Assembly (NCBI GenBank): GCA_029465975.1
Contig: CM055737.1
Span: 10,365,766-10,429,765 of the forward strand
DNA from: Dallia pectoralis
Lineage: Eukaryota > Chordata > Actinopteri > Esociformes > Umbridae
Direction of reading: 5' to 3'
Length of the DNA stretch: 64,000 bases
Below, in pieces: positions 34,621 through 46,075 of this stretch. Under the pieces are notes generated by a model. That model did no database searches. It saw only the letters and a list, made by a program, of their open reading frames with translations, and had not been told where the DNA came from. Both the position numbers and the translations under genes were made by a program. Each line of letters starts with the position of its first letter. Within the stretch, counting starts at the first letter, position 1.

Positions 34621-36942
34621 TTTAAGGTCGAATGTTATTGTAGGACACAATTGACTCTAAATGCAAACTAGAATAAAGTCTAGATGTTGACAGCATTATT
34701 TCAACTAATAATGCAAACACACTTCTGTAACGACAAACAGCAGCAAAGTGTTCAGATACATTTGGTGGAGGAAGATGTACAAAACGTGGTGTGTAACCAG
34801 TCAATTTGCACTCTAACACAGTAGTAATTATTTCATCGAAAAATTCAAAACCGAACTAATACGGAGCCAAAAAACAACAATAAGTATGTCATCATCCAAA
34901 TTCATCTGTAGGTTATTTCCTGTTTGAATCACAAAAGGAAAAACACATCCTAGAAACTGATCCTGACTTGCAAAACCTAGAAACATAGAAAAGAAAAAAA
35001 TTATTGAGGACCTCACATTATAAATACTGAACACGGCTGATGAGGCGTGTCGGAATAACGTTGGGTTATACAACACAGACGACTCCCATTTCTAAAGGCG
35101 TTCCTTTAAGCAAATGAGTCCTTCAAAAGACCTTCCAGATCCAAGCGATTTTTCTTCAAGTGAGGAAAGCGTCCCTTCCAATTATGCAAGTCTCTAGGGA
35201 GACATTACTCTTATCCGGCTGTAATTTGCGGGGTATTTGGGAATCTGAGCTTTCTATTCTTAGGCCTTCCCCTCTTTTGACATTTGCAGAGACACTGGTA
35301 GGGGAGATATTGATGGTGCTTGACAGGGCTGTAGAAGGGGGAGGTGTTTGATGATGCAGCAGACCCCAGCTCTCCCACAGAGCACCTCTGACATGGGCAG
35401 GTTAGTGCAGTATACGGGCGGGTTGCATTGTGGGTATAACAGATTAATCATCATTGGCCGGGTGCCTCTTCGTTTTTGGCACCGCAGCTATGGGAGGTTT
35501 TTCTTAAAGGACATTCAGGACAGACACCGCTGGGCAGCAGTTCACTGCATTTAGATGTTTTGTATTTCTTCAAATGCCGGCGTCGACCACTCAATGCGCC
35601 ATTTCAATGAGTACGTGTTCAGGTAGTTGATGAATAAAGCCCACTGTGTTTCTGATTATTCAGATTCAGTACGTAGGCCTTGGAGGTAAAACAGCTGTGT
35701 TCCAACTACAGTGTTTATTCTAGATCTTTTCTCGTTGTCTCTTTACAACTTGAGGTCTGTATGAATGAGGCTGGCTGTATTTGCTCCTGTCTCCTGCTAA
35801 CTCCCACGGGGACCACCTGCTAGCAGTAATGAGTTTCTCCTGGAGCACAGAGCCTCCCCTCCATAACCCCCGTACTTTACAAGACACTTATATCGCCCAC
35901 CACCTTCCTAACAAGACAAATAACTATTATTTTATTGTTTCACGATGCACCAACACACATCAATCCACGATTTCAACATTTAAGATAATATTGCCAGGAT
36001 TTATCCATGGATTAAAAGTTTTAAGATTCAAATGCAATGATCTGCAGGACCAGAAATTGGTCTGAGATGTAGGCCATCTGGGCAGATTTCTCAGCACGAT
36101 ATCACAGGGTTTCGTCTCATATACACAAATTGCATGTAAAATATTCGTGCCATGCACAAGTAAAAGGACGGTTTTACCTGAAGAGGACTTTTAGCGGTTG
36201 TGTCTCATAAATTTTGCACAGTATGAGTATGATTTAATTTAACGTGTGATGAAATTGTAATGAAGGGCTGAATAACTTCGAAAGAGTTCAGTTATTTTTT
36301 AGAATGAAGATTTCTTGGTGAAGAATATATTGCAATCCTCAACAACAACCTTAAACCAATAAAAGTGAACTGCTTTTCTCAGGGAATAAATGACAGATTT
36401 CTCATATTGACATTATGCTAATTTGAATGTATTCAAACAATTACAAGCATTACAATTTAATCAAATAAAAATCTAAATACAAGATATTGGTAACATATTT
36501 GTAATAAACAATAAATTAGCATAGCCAGTTCAGTGAGGAAACTGGGCTGATCATTGGTTAGCGACATGTCAGCTGACTCCTGGGATTGGACCTATCACAA
36601 TATTCGATTTTGTACTGACTATTTAATCGTCAGAATTCTCCCATCACCCCTCCTCCACCTGCTTGGTTCTGTGTTTCCTGTACTGCACATCTTGCTGATT
36701 TCCTACGGGGATCGCTATTTATGACTTTATGGTTTGAATATGGTTATTAGCAGTATTGTATACACGATCATGTAAACGGCATTGCGTTTCCCCAGGAGCA
36801 GACTAGAACGTCCTGTGTCAAAATATTGATGTGCATGTTTCCAATAAATGGTTAAATGAAAACGTGCCGTTTTCTGTCTGAAATTCGCTGTTTTTATCAT
36901 TATAAAATTATGTTTTTCAAAAACACTTCCATTACCTATTGT
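34621..36942. other. 2.3 kb of intron without recognised elements
   Basis: AT-rich with scattered short runs. No clear repeat family, coding exon or tandem array was recognised. Confidence 0.5.
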
Positions 36943-36950
36943 GTCGTTGT

Positions 36951-38363
36951 GGTGGTGGGCGAAATTGGAAAAAACATCATATCACGATTTTTTCAGGAAA
37001 AATCACGATTCACGATTTTATCACGATTCTTTTTCATGTTGCTTTTTAAGACTATTTTGCTAATTACTGAGCTGCAATACAAGCAAATTATATCTCCATT
37101 TAAAGAATATAGCGTTACAAGGTAACAAAACATAAAAGGGAAAAAAAATTAAAGTAGCATATTTTAATCACGTGTATATTTAAAGGAAGTGCAATGGTGC
37201 AAAGAAGCACCTTCATTCTCATCCGCAGCTTCACCATCCATTCACTGTGTAACCTGCCATCCATCTACAGCATCAGATGATCTACTGTGTTATCATCCTG
37301 AATTAAATGAATTGTGAATTATGCAGTAAAACATTTTACTAAAATAGTATGTAGCCTATTTATTGTCTTATGTAGCCATACAATACAAAATTAAAACCAT
37401 GATTTTAAAATGCACAGGCTATGATATTTAAATTTCTAAAGATCAAATAAATTAAAATCAATCAAACTGTATGTCCTATTTTGATGTAATAAATGCTAAA
37501 ACATTTTAGATCACAAGCGACGCTTTACAACACAGTTTGTATATTGGTCACGGTCGGGTATATTCTGCTGTTACCCGGTAGATACATTAATCAATTTCGT
37601 TTTATATTTTCGTTCTGTTTATTTAGTAAAACATATATTTCTTTATAAACGTAGGCCTACCTCTTTTTTCTAGTTCATTCAAATTCAACCAAGCCAATCA
37701 ATCTATTATCTATGTATATCTCGCAGCTTTTGTCTGCCTGAGCAGGACACGCATACTAACCGGTTGCACTGCGCACAGTGTTCATTAGTGATGTTATGAG
37801 TGCACATGAGACCGCAGCAAATTAATCGGTTACATATATCCAGTTTCATATAGATCGGACCAAAACGCGTCAAGTTTCATGTAGACCAGAACAAAAACGC
37901 GGCAAGTTTCATGTAGACCAGACCAAAACGCATCCAGTTTTATATAGACCAGACCAAAACGGACCCAGTTTCATAAAGACCAGACCAAAACGGTGTCCAA
38001 TATAGATCGGACCAAAACGAGATCAGACCAAAACGCATCCAGTTTATGAAAACGGGACAAGGTAAAATGCACGTATTTAGGAAAAGTCATGGAAGAACGA
38101 GGCTGTAGCTTTTCAACATTATATATTTATTTTAATTACTAACTGCAACGCCCGCGGGCATGGGCTGTTGGCGCTTCTAGTGTTAACACGCTGACATCTA
38201 GCGCACCGCGCATTGCATGTTGATACGTAGCTGAAAAAACGCCATAGATCTGCATCTAATTGAACGTGCACTGGAGCGCGATTCTACGATATTTCCGAAA
38301 AAGTGAATCGTGGAGACATTTTAATCGTCCACGATTAAATATCGTCATATCGCAAACCCCTAT
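36951..38363. mobile_element. hAT-like non-autonomous DNA transposon with 8-bp target duplication
   Basis: The octamer GTCGTTGT is duplicated at 36943-36950 and 38364-38371. The ends are imperfect inverted repeats (left GGTGGTGGGCGAAATTGG, right inverse ATAGGGGTTTGCGATATGAC), and both subterminal regions are rich in ATCACGATT or its inverse. That composition is typical of an abundant vertebrate hAT family. No transposase frame survives in 1.4 kb. An internal cluster near 37845-38045 repeats gaccaaaacgcatccagttt-like units about six times. Confidence 0.78.
37845..38045 (+). repeat. About 36-bp degenerate tandem repeat inside the hAT-like element
   Basis: Five to six copies of a unit with cagttt(c)ata(t)agac followed by cagaccaaaacg vary in length and sequence. 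It is confined to the element at 36951-38363. Confidence 0.7.
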
Positions 38364-38371
38364 GTCGTTGT

Positions 38372-39644
38372 TCCCCTAAAAATGTCATTATGTTTTTGGT
38401 TTTCGATTCATTTAACTGGGTTCAAACCTCCACTCTATAGTGTCCCTCCATCGTGTGTAAGATGTAGGAGAATTGTTTAATGTTTAATTGTTGAAGGTAG
38501 TATTATACTTCACTGTTATATGCCTCTGTCGTGTGGTGGTCTGTAAGTCTCTCTAATAAACGGGTCACCAAGCCGTAATCAACCACCTAATCCACTGATG
38601 TGTCTCAGGTATGGCGCACCGAGCAGAGGCAGTGCTAAAGTCACCATGGTTACCTGCACCTCGGAGGATGGCATCTGACGCGTTGGCGACGGATCAACAA
38701 CAGCGATTCAGACTGGGGCTGTTTGGGCTCACTTTGTTTGGCTGGGAATTCTCAGTCCCGTCTCTGGTTACACAACAAGCCATTAACCAGTGATTATGTC
38801 CTGCGGCACGAGGGCAAAAGAGATCAGATCAGATCTGCCTCTCCCTCCAGTGTGACTACTGGAAGCCAGAGTGCCAATGGACAACATGGAGCTCTGGCCC
38901 CAGCAAACTGGCCCGTGGGCACCACCATCTATCTTAATCTAAAGCCTCTATTAAAACACAGTCCTAATATCAAACATAGCGGGATTACATGAGCTCCAGT
39001 TTAAATGAAGTCCACGGATCGGCAGCATGTGTTAGAAAACATTTAACCGGTGTGTGTGATCGAGGTCTCACAGTACACACTGGGAATAAAAATAGTGAAA
39101 GTGTTTCCACACAGTTACCACATAGGAAAAAGCTATTCTCAGTTTAGAGATTAGGCTTATGGTAAAATGTACAACTGCAGTTACTTTTGGTATTACCATT
39201 AGGGGTTAGGGACAGAAAACATGGATTTTAGATTTTCTGATCCGCAGAATGAGTGTGTGTGCGGCAAATCTATGATTTGAGTGATTACTCTATCTGATGA
39301 GGTTTTCCTTCAGCTCCCAACATCAGCTCTCAGGGGAACTGTCTGTTTTCTAGAAATAAACTGGAGCTTCCATTCCTGACGGGGGGACTATATTCTACCT
39401 AGTCATGCTTTCAACATTCATAGCGGGCCCTGACAACATCTGGACCTGTGTTTAAAAAAACACAAACCGGTAGATGAAAAGCACTGTGAGCTATTTATAC
39501 AGCGTTTATGTAGAGCCAATATAAAATATGTCATACTCCACACTGGCCTCTAGAGGGAGTGAGACAAGCAATGGTGCAAAAGTGAATTTGTAACAAGAGT
39601 AACATGAAGAGAAAAACACAGCTGTGTGATCTGCAGGGTAACAG
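38372..39644. other. Intron sequence, nothing recognised
   Basis: About 1.3 kb with no recognised element. Confidence 0.5.
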
Positions 39645-40108
39645 TGCCCCCCCCCCCAGAAACAGACACCTGTATAGTGCCCCCCCAGAAACAGACACCT
39701 GTACAGTGCCCCCCCCTCAGAAACAGACACCTGTATAGCCCCCCTCAGAAACAGACACCTGTATAGTGCCCCCCTCAGAAACAGACACCTCTATAGTGCC
39801 CCCCCCCTCAGAAACAGACACCAGTACAGTGCCCCCCTCAGAAACAGACACCTGTATAGTGCCCCCCACTCAGAAACAGACACCTGTACAGTGCCCCCCT
39901 CAGAAACAGACACCGGTACAGGCCCCTCCCCCGCAGAAACAGACACCTGTACAGGCCCCCCTCAGAAACAGACACCTGTACAGGCCCCTCCCTCAGAAAC
40001 AGACACCTGTACAGGCCCCCCTCAGAAACAGACACCTGTACAGGACCCTCCCTCAGAAACAGACACCTGTACAGGCCCCCCTCAGAAACAGACACCTGTA
40101 CAGGGCCC
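39645..40108 (+). repeat. About 30-bp minisatellite (CAGAAACAGACACCTGTACA)
   Basis: About 15 copies of cagaaacagacacctgtaca linked by C-rich spacers of variable length (ggcccccct, gtgcccccct). Spacer length falls into two groups: gtgccccc types on the left and ggccc types on the right. Confidence 0.94.
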
Positions 40109-40430
40109 AGGCCAGCTTGTCACAAGGACAGCAGGACACACACTCTTAAGGTATCAGTACTCTTCGTATTATTATTGCATCCCAATCCCAACGCGTCTAT
40201 GCATGATCAATATGGTCTTCTTCAGTCTTCGTTTTATGGATTTTCATAAGTTTGATATTTATCTTCAGGCAACTGAATGTTTACCAATGTGTTAGCCCTT
40301 GTTTCATGATTGTCCAACTTTGGCAGTGACAGCAATGACCTTGGTTTCTTTCTCTCGGTAAAGCCACAAGGCCACCAGCAGTAATATTTATTCTCTTCAT
40401 ATGTCGAGGGACTTTATCAAGTGAAACACT

Positions 40431-40882
40431 GGTCTTCACACAATATAAACCACACAAAATAAACCACACACACAATAAACCAAACACTAAAAACCACACA
40501 CTATAAACCACAACCTATAAACCAAACACTATAAACCACACACTATAAACCAAACACTAAAACCACACACTATAAACCAAACACTATAAACCACACACTA
40601 TAAACCAAACACTATAAACCAAACACTTTAAACCACACACTATAAACCAAACAATATAAACCAAACACTTTAAACCACACACTATAAACCAAACACTTTA
40701 AACCACACACTATAAACCAAACCCTATAAACCAAACACTATAAACCAAACACTATAAACCAAACACTATAAACCAAACACTTTAAACCACACACTATAAA
40801 CCAAACACTATAAACCAAACACTTTAAACCACACACTATAAACCAAACACTATAAACTAAACACTATAAACCACACACTTTA
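40431..40882 (+). repeat. 14-bp minisatellite (CACTATAAACCAAA) close to a dab2ip splice donor
   Basis: About 32 copies of cactataaaccaaa and the variants cactttaaaccaca and cacactataaacca. The array starts only about 75 bp downstream (in the sense of dab2ip) of the donor at 40957. Confidence 0.95.
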
Positions 40883-40956
40883 GCAACGGAAATGACGAGG
40901 CATATGTCTAGCTTCACGGTGGGGGAGACGGCAGTGATGTACAGATGAACGCTCAC

Positions 40957-41084
40957 CGTGACTTTAAATGGTGTGGGCGTGGTCGGCTCCATGGATGGGC
41001 TCTTATCATTGGTGCAGCCCGGCACTCCCTCCGGCACTCCCTCCGGCACACTGCGTCGACGGCCCATGGACTCAGGAGGAATCT
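40957..41084 (-). CDS. dab2ip: dab2ip coding exon: N-terminal segment
   Basis: This 128-bp exon enters in phase 1 (two bases AG) and leaves in phase 0 at ACG|GTGAGC. It encodes IPPESMGRRRSVPEGVPEGV and then PGCTNDKSPSMEPTTPTPFK with VT at the end. The acceptor is ctgcctccacacag. DKSPSMEP and TPFKVT align with the DAB2IP N-terminus, where the next exon continues FLSRRLKG. A tandem VPEG VPEG (ggagtgccg repeated) is a small in-frame duplication relative to the mammalian form. Met codons in this exon (MGRRRS, MEPTTP) are possible starts, but an upstream exon is expected because the acceptor is good. Confidence 0.9.
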
Positions 41085-42417
41085 CTGTGTGGAGGCAGAT
41101 CACATGTTCCTAACGGTCTGACATTTCAGAGTAGCGGATAAAATCTATGATAAACACAGAGCTACACGACCGCTGGTCACAATTAAATAGAATTCCAACT
41201 GTAGACATTTGCAATGGCATTATAATCTAGAAAGACAATGCATATATATCACATGTAAATAAGGTACATGTTTAGAATGATATATGTATGTTGTTAAAAA
41301 GCTTCTGTCTTTTATGGTTTTCCTGCTGTTTGCTGGTAATTTCTACACATGGCCAATAGGTTGATAGTTGAATGATCTCAATCTTGATGTGACCCTTGCA
41401 AGTATCTTTACCACACAAACATACATTTAAATGACTTGTGTTTTGTGTACGACACATCCACTCACCTGTCTATACAGAATGAAACACGAGAAAGGCAAAA
41501 GCGAGTGACATTGCGCGTTCTTCCCTGACAGACAGATATCTACGAAATCCGAACAGTGTTTTTCTGTGTGCCTGTAACTGTTCTAAGTTGATAGTTTGAC
41601 GGCAGTTCAGCTCTCATTTCTGCCTTGCTGCCTTTGTAGTCGAGTTAAAACCGTAACAAGATGACAGACCTCTGAGCTCCCTTATATATTGCCTTACACT
41701 CTGCAAAAAGGGAAAAGTGATTACACACCATACAGGAAGCCGGGCTTTGGCTCACATCAAAACCTTTTGTGTGAAATACTTCACTGCTGGCTTTTAGAAA
41801 TATTTTAGCTAATAATGGGTTTCACTACACTAGCTGAGATAGCTTATCAACCACGGAGAGATCAAGAGATAATGAGAAAGCCCATCAACGAGATGAGTTC
41901 ACTTCAAACAAGCAGGAAACGAACGCTGTCAAAATGGGAGAAAAAGAAAAAGACTCTGGGCCAGAGGTTGAAGCTGGTTGTTTCAAGAAAGATTCTCTGA
42001 CTGAATCCTCCACTGGCCTGCTTCCAGAGGGCATTTCTGTAACTATACTATTCATTAGCTGATGTTTCTTCACGGTATTTTATGCCAAAGTCTATATGTT
42101 TTTAAGTGTTTTTAGTCTGAAACGTTCTTTCAAATCACTGCTTCGAAGCAACACTAGGCCAATTCGAACCATTACTGACAGCTCAAATCTTTAAATTCAA
42201 ATAATTTAATTGTAATGCGTGACTTATTCCATTAATATTGTCAAGCTAACTTTGCTCGAAAACCACAAGGCAAGTAATCAATAGGAGAGCCACAAAATAG
42301 CCAGTAGGCGGTGAATAAGTCCAAGGAATATGCCTTTATCAATGGGCTGGCCAATTTATTCTTGCCAATTAAGCACCTTTGACACCAATCTGTCACCGGG
42401 AAAGTTCAACCAACATA
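41085..42417. other. Start of the large 5' intron; one short dispersed repeat
   Basis: A stretch at about 41525-41590 (tccctgacagacagatatct, cgaaatcc, gtgtgcctgtaactgtt) recurs, diverged, at about 46885-46955 (tccctgacagacacatctat, gaaatcc, gtgtgccagtaactgtt), so it belongs to an interspersed repeat. The rest was not recognised. Confidence 0.45.
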
Positions 42418-42600
42418 AAGAATCTGAATAAGGTTTATTTTGCCAAGTCTGTTTACACAGCTTACACAGCTAGAGGCTGAATACGTAATGGGCCAAGACA
42501 GTGTCATACCTCCACATGAATTTGTTCTGACCTCTAGCTGCAACGCATAAAACACACATTTTGAAACATATATACGAACAGTGCAAAACACAAAACACGA
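42418..42600 (-). mobile_element. LINE 3' tail, same family as 15.1-15.6 kb
   Basis: On the minus strand it reads ttgcactgttcgtatatatg, ttgcagctagaggtcagaac and cttggcaaaataaaccttat, closely following the tail at 15468-15575 (gcactgttcgtatatttt, tggcgaataaacctgatt). It is a 5'-truncated, dead insertion. Confidence 0.7.
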
Positions 42601-42984
42601 ACAGTCCGACGAGAGAGACCATGCATAGTTGGCATGTTATGGGTAAATATAGTGCTATATATTAGTTATATGTATCTGAATAGTGCAAAGGAGCAAGGTC
42701 TAGATATAAGAACAATTATACAAAAATAAATGATAAATGTCTAGGTTCTAGTTCCAGATGTCCATTTGAGTTTGCATATGTCCCGATAGTGAATTAATGT
42801 ATGCATATATGTAACACAATGAGAAGCCTTTATCTGTCTCAGGAGCTGACATTTAAGAACCCATATTCTCACACAAAGTACCGCACAGCAACTGGAAAAT
42901 GTTCCACTTCACTGACAATAATGGATAATATAATAAAGCATTAGGTATTTATACCGAGTGAGTGGTACATTTCACACAACGTTG

Positions 42985-43060
42985 ATCCTGGGACTTTAAC
43001 ATACTAGCCTGGCATTACGAGCATTATGCCCCACCACCTGAGCTACAAGGGACAAAGCAA
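42985..43060 (-). mobile_element. Degenerate tRNA-like SINE head
   Basis: On the minus strand CCTTGTAGCTCAGGTGGTGG resembles a tRNA A box with 5' arm, and the downstream part keeps a weak B box. It fits an old tRNA-derived SINE rather than a tRNA gene, as no cloverleaf can be drawn with confidence. Confidence 0.5.
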
Positions 43061-43373
43061 GAAGGTGTTGGTCTGCCTAGCTGTTTGTGCAATCAGCCCC
43101 TGGCAATCTGGAGAGTGGGAGAGCATCCCCAGATAATGTGTGCAGAGTCTTCAGAGGACACGGCTGTCATATGACCAACCAAATAGCAAACATGTTATCA
43201 CATAAAATGCCTTCATCTGTTTTTTATATCTTTAAGGTATTTTAGTCTAACATTACATGAACTAAAACATTATGACCGCACACTGGTGAAGTGATTAACT
43301 TTGACATGGGCACATTTCAAGGCCTGTGTAGGTAATTAGATAGTTAGTGATTGTTGAATTAACGTAGTACCTA

Positions 43374-44038
43374 CTGACAGTGGTCCCGGTCAGCAGTGGT
43401 GAGTACCTACTGACAGTGGTCCTGGTCAGCAGTGGTGAGTACCTACTGACAGTGGTCCTGGTCAGCAGTGGTGAGTACCTACTGACAGTGGTCCCGGTCA
43501 GCAGTGGTGAGTACCTACTGACAGTGGTCCTGGTCAGCAGTGGTGAGTACCTACTGACAGTGGTCCTGGTCAGCAGTGGTGAGTACCTACTGACAGTGGT
43601 CCTGGTCAGCAGTGGTGAGTACCTACTGACTGTGGTCCTGGTCAGCAGTGGTGAGTACCTACTGACAGTGGTCCTGGTCAGCAGTGGTGACTACCTACTG
43701 ACAGTGGTCCTGGTCAGCAGTGGTGAGTACCTACCGACTGTGGTCCTGGTTAGCAGTGGTGAGTACCTACCCACAGTGGTCCTGGTCAGCAGTGGTGAGT
43801 ACCTACCGACTGTGGTCCTGGTCAGCAGTGGTGAGTACCTACTGACAGTGGTCCTGGTCAGCAGTGGTGAGTACCTACTGACAGTGGTCCTGGTCAGCAG
43901 TGGTGAGTACCTACTGACAGTGGTCCTGGTCAGCAGTGGTGAGTACCTACCGACAGTGGTCCTGGTCAGCAGTGGTGAGTACCTACCCACAGTGGTCCTG
44001 GTCAGCAGTGGTGAGTACCTACCGACTGTGGTCCGAGT
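43374..44038 (+). repeat. 36-bp minisatellite derived from Tc1-like transposase sequence, about 18 copies
   Basis: The unit is gtacctactgacagtggtcc, tggtcagcagtggtga (36 bp). The last copy runs directly into ggtccgagtagggccacaca, which is the expected element sequence, so the unit is a locally amplified piece of the transposon. Minor variants are ccgactg, cccacag and gactacc. Confidence 0.93.
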
Positions 44039-44420
44039 AGGGCCACACAACAAAGCGGAACAGAGCCATTGGCTCATCGATGGCAAAGGCAAAGAAGTCT
44101 GTGGCACAAGTCACAGTGAATGTTCTGCTCAGCGTCTGTAGGAAACCCTGGGTTCATGTCAGTTTGACACACGCCACCTTCCTAAACATCAATGCAGACC
44201 AGGTGCACCCCTTAATGATAACGGTATTCCCTGATGGCAGTGGCTTCTTCGAGCTGGATAATGCGCCCTGCCACACTGCACTCATGGAATGGTGCACCTG
44301 GACTCCGGATTCTGGAATGGGTTGAGGAACATGATGGACAGTTCTAAGTGTTGCCCTGGCCTCCGAATTCCCACGATCTCAATCCAATCTAGCATCAGTG
44401 GGGTGTGCTGGACCAACAGG
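44039..44420 (+). pseudogene. Tc1-like transposase remnant
   Basis: An open stretch gives VAQVTVNVLLSVCRKPWVHV, then SLTHATFLNINADQVHPLMI and VFPDGSGFFELDNAPCH, followed by frame breaks. The DNAPCH block holds the second Asp of the DD34E triad. The third acidic residue region is present only as decayed DNA. The protein is not functional. Confidence 0.75.
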
Positions 44421-44602
44421 TCCAACCCACGGCTGCTCCAACCCGTAACTTGGATCCGCTGCTAATGTCTTGATGCCAGAAACCACAGGAAACCTTCAGT
44501 GTTTTGTCCATGCCTCAAAGCGTTGGTACTGTTTTGGCGACATGTGATCGACCAAAATCATATTAGTCATATATGGTCATAACGTTTCGCCTTATCAGTG
44601 TA

Positions 44603-45344
44603 GATAACTATAAAAACCATGTGGAGAAAAATATGCCTTAGTATTTTAAAGAGCGATGATGGATTTTAGGTATTCGAATAACCAAACACTGTCATTTGGC
44701 CTTAGTGTGAGAGAAAAGATGACCTGTACATAAAACAGTGCTTGGAAGTCTCCTTGGTGTGTCTTCTCAAAGTTAAAACAATTTCCCTTTACAACACTAA
44801 TTGAAAGTCAAAGCTATAAGCAAGCTTTAAAAGGTACCATGAAAAGTGGTCTTCTTGCTTGCACACCTATAGTGTACACTCCTTCATGTCCATCTGCACT
44901 TTGAATTCATTCCAGGATGCAAGAATACGAAACAAGAGATCTGGCCCCTTCAGACAAGCACTTTCAAGGAAAATGACAGTTACAAAAACCCCAGACATTA
45001 ACGTTGACTGTGACATTTGGGTAAATATACAACTTGAGAGACGAATTCGAACCCTTTATGTACTTCTGATTACGATTAAATATTGACACAAACCACGAAT
45101 GACAGTGAGTCACAGTTGGTAACACCTGTCTGCGAATTCTGTCCCGCTCCTGGAGCGACTATGCAAATGATTCTCATCATTCGTCTCTGTACTCTGTTAA
45201 GGAGCATATTGTAGGTCCAACATGTTACAGTCTGCAGCAGTCATTATCTCACACAGACTTTTATCCTTCTCTGAAATTAGTTAGAGAAATCATTGTTATT
45301 AAAATCTATTGCACAGCGGAGTTGGGAAATTTCAAAGATCCCAT
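44603..45344. other. Intron sequence, nothing recognised
   Basis: No element recognised. Confidence 0.5.
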
Positions 45345-46075
45345 TGTAGACCTGAAAACTGACCCACACCTAGTCTACAAGACAGGACTGTCCCCACACT
45401 GAACCGCACCTAGTCTACAAGACAGGACTGTCCCCACACTGAACCGCACCTAGTCTACAAGACAGGACTGTCCCCACACTGAACCGCACCTAGTCTACAA
45501 GACAGTACTGTCCCCACACTGAACTGCACCTAGTCTACAAGACAGGACTGCCCCCACACTGACCCGCACCTAGTCTACAAGACAGGACTGTCCCCACACT
45601 GACCCGCACCTAGTCTACAAGACAGGACTGTCCCCACACTGACCCGCACCTAGTCTACAAGACAGGACTGTCCCCACACTGAACCGCACCTAGTCTACAA
45701 GACAGGACTGTCCCCACCCACACTGACCCGCACCTAGTCTACAAGACAGGACTGTCCCCACACTGTCCCGCACCTAGTCTACAAGACAGGACTGCCCCCA
45801 CACTGACCCGCACCTAGTCTACAAGACAGGACTGTCCCCACACTGACCCGCACCTAGTCTACAAGACAGGACTGTCCCCACCCACACTGACCCGCACCTA
45901 GTCTACAAGACAGGACTGTCCCCACCCACACTGACCCGCACCTAGTCTACAAGACAGGACTGTCCCCACACTGACCCGCACCTAGTCTACAAGACAGGAC
46001 TGTCCCCACCCACACTGACCCGCACCTAGTCTACAAGACAGGACTGTCCCCACCCACACTGACCCGCACCTAGTG
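45345..46075 (+). repeat. 40/44-bp minisatellite, about 18 copies
   Basis: The unit is ccgcacctagtctacaagac followed by aggactgtccccacactgac (40 bp). A 44-bp form has an extra CCCA before CACTG and appears at 45712-45722 and then repeatedly after 45868, showing that the longer form spread at one end of the array. Confidence 0.95.

Larger units (their letters stand above)
43254..44602 (+). mobile_element. Tc1-like DNA transposon, decayed, with a minisatellite grown inside it
   Basis: The left end (tacatgaactaaaacattat then gacc) and the inverse of the right end (tacactgataaggcgaaacg then ttatgacc) match as inverted termini with TA at the edges, as in Tc1 elements. The transposase remnant downstream of 44020 includes FPDGSGFFELDNAPCH (second catalytic Asp region) and DNA for the SPDLNP-like region near 44360-44390. 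A 36-bp array occupies 43374-44038 where the N-terminal DNA-binding part of the transposase would be. Confidence 0.82.
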
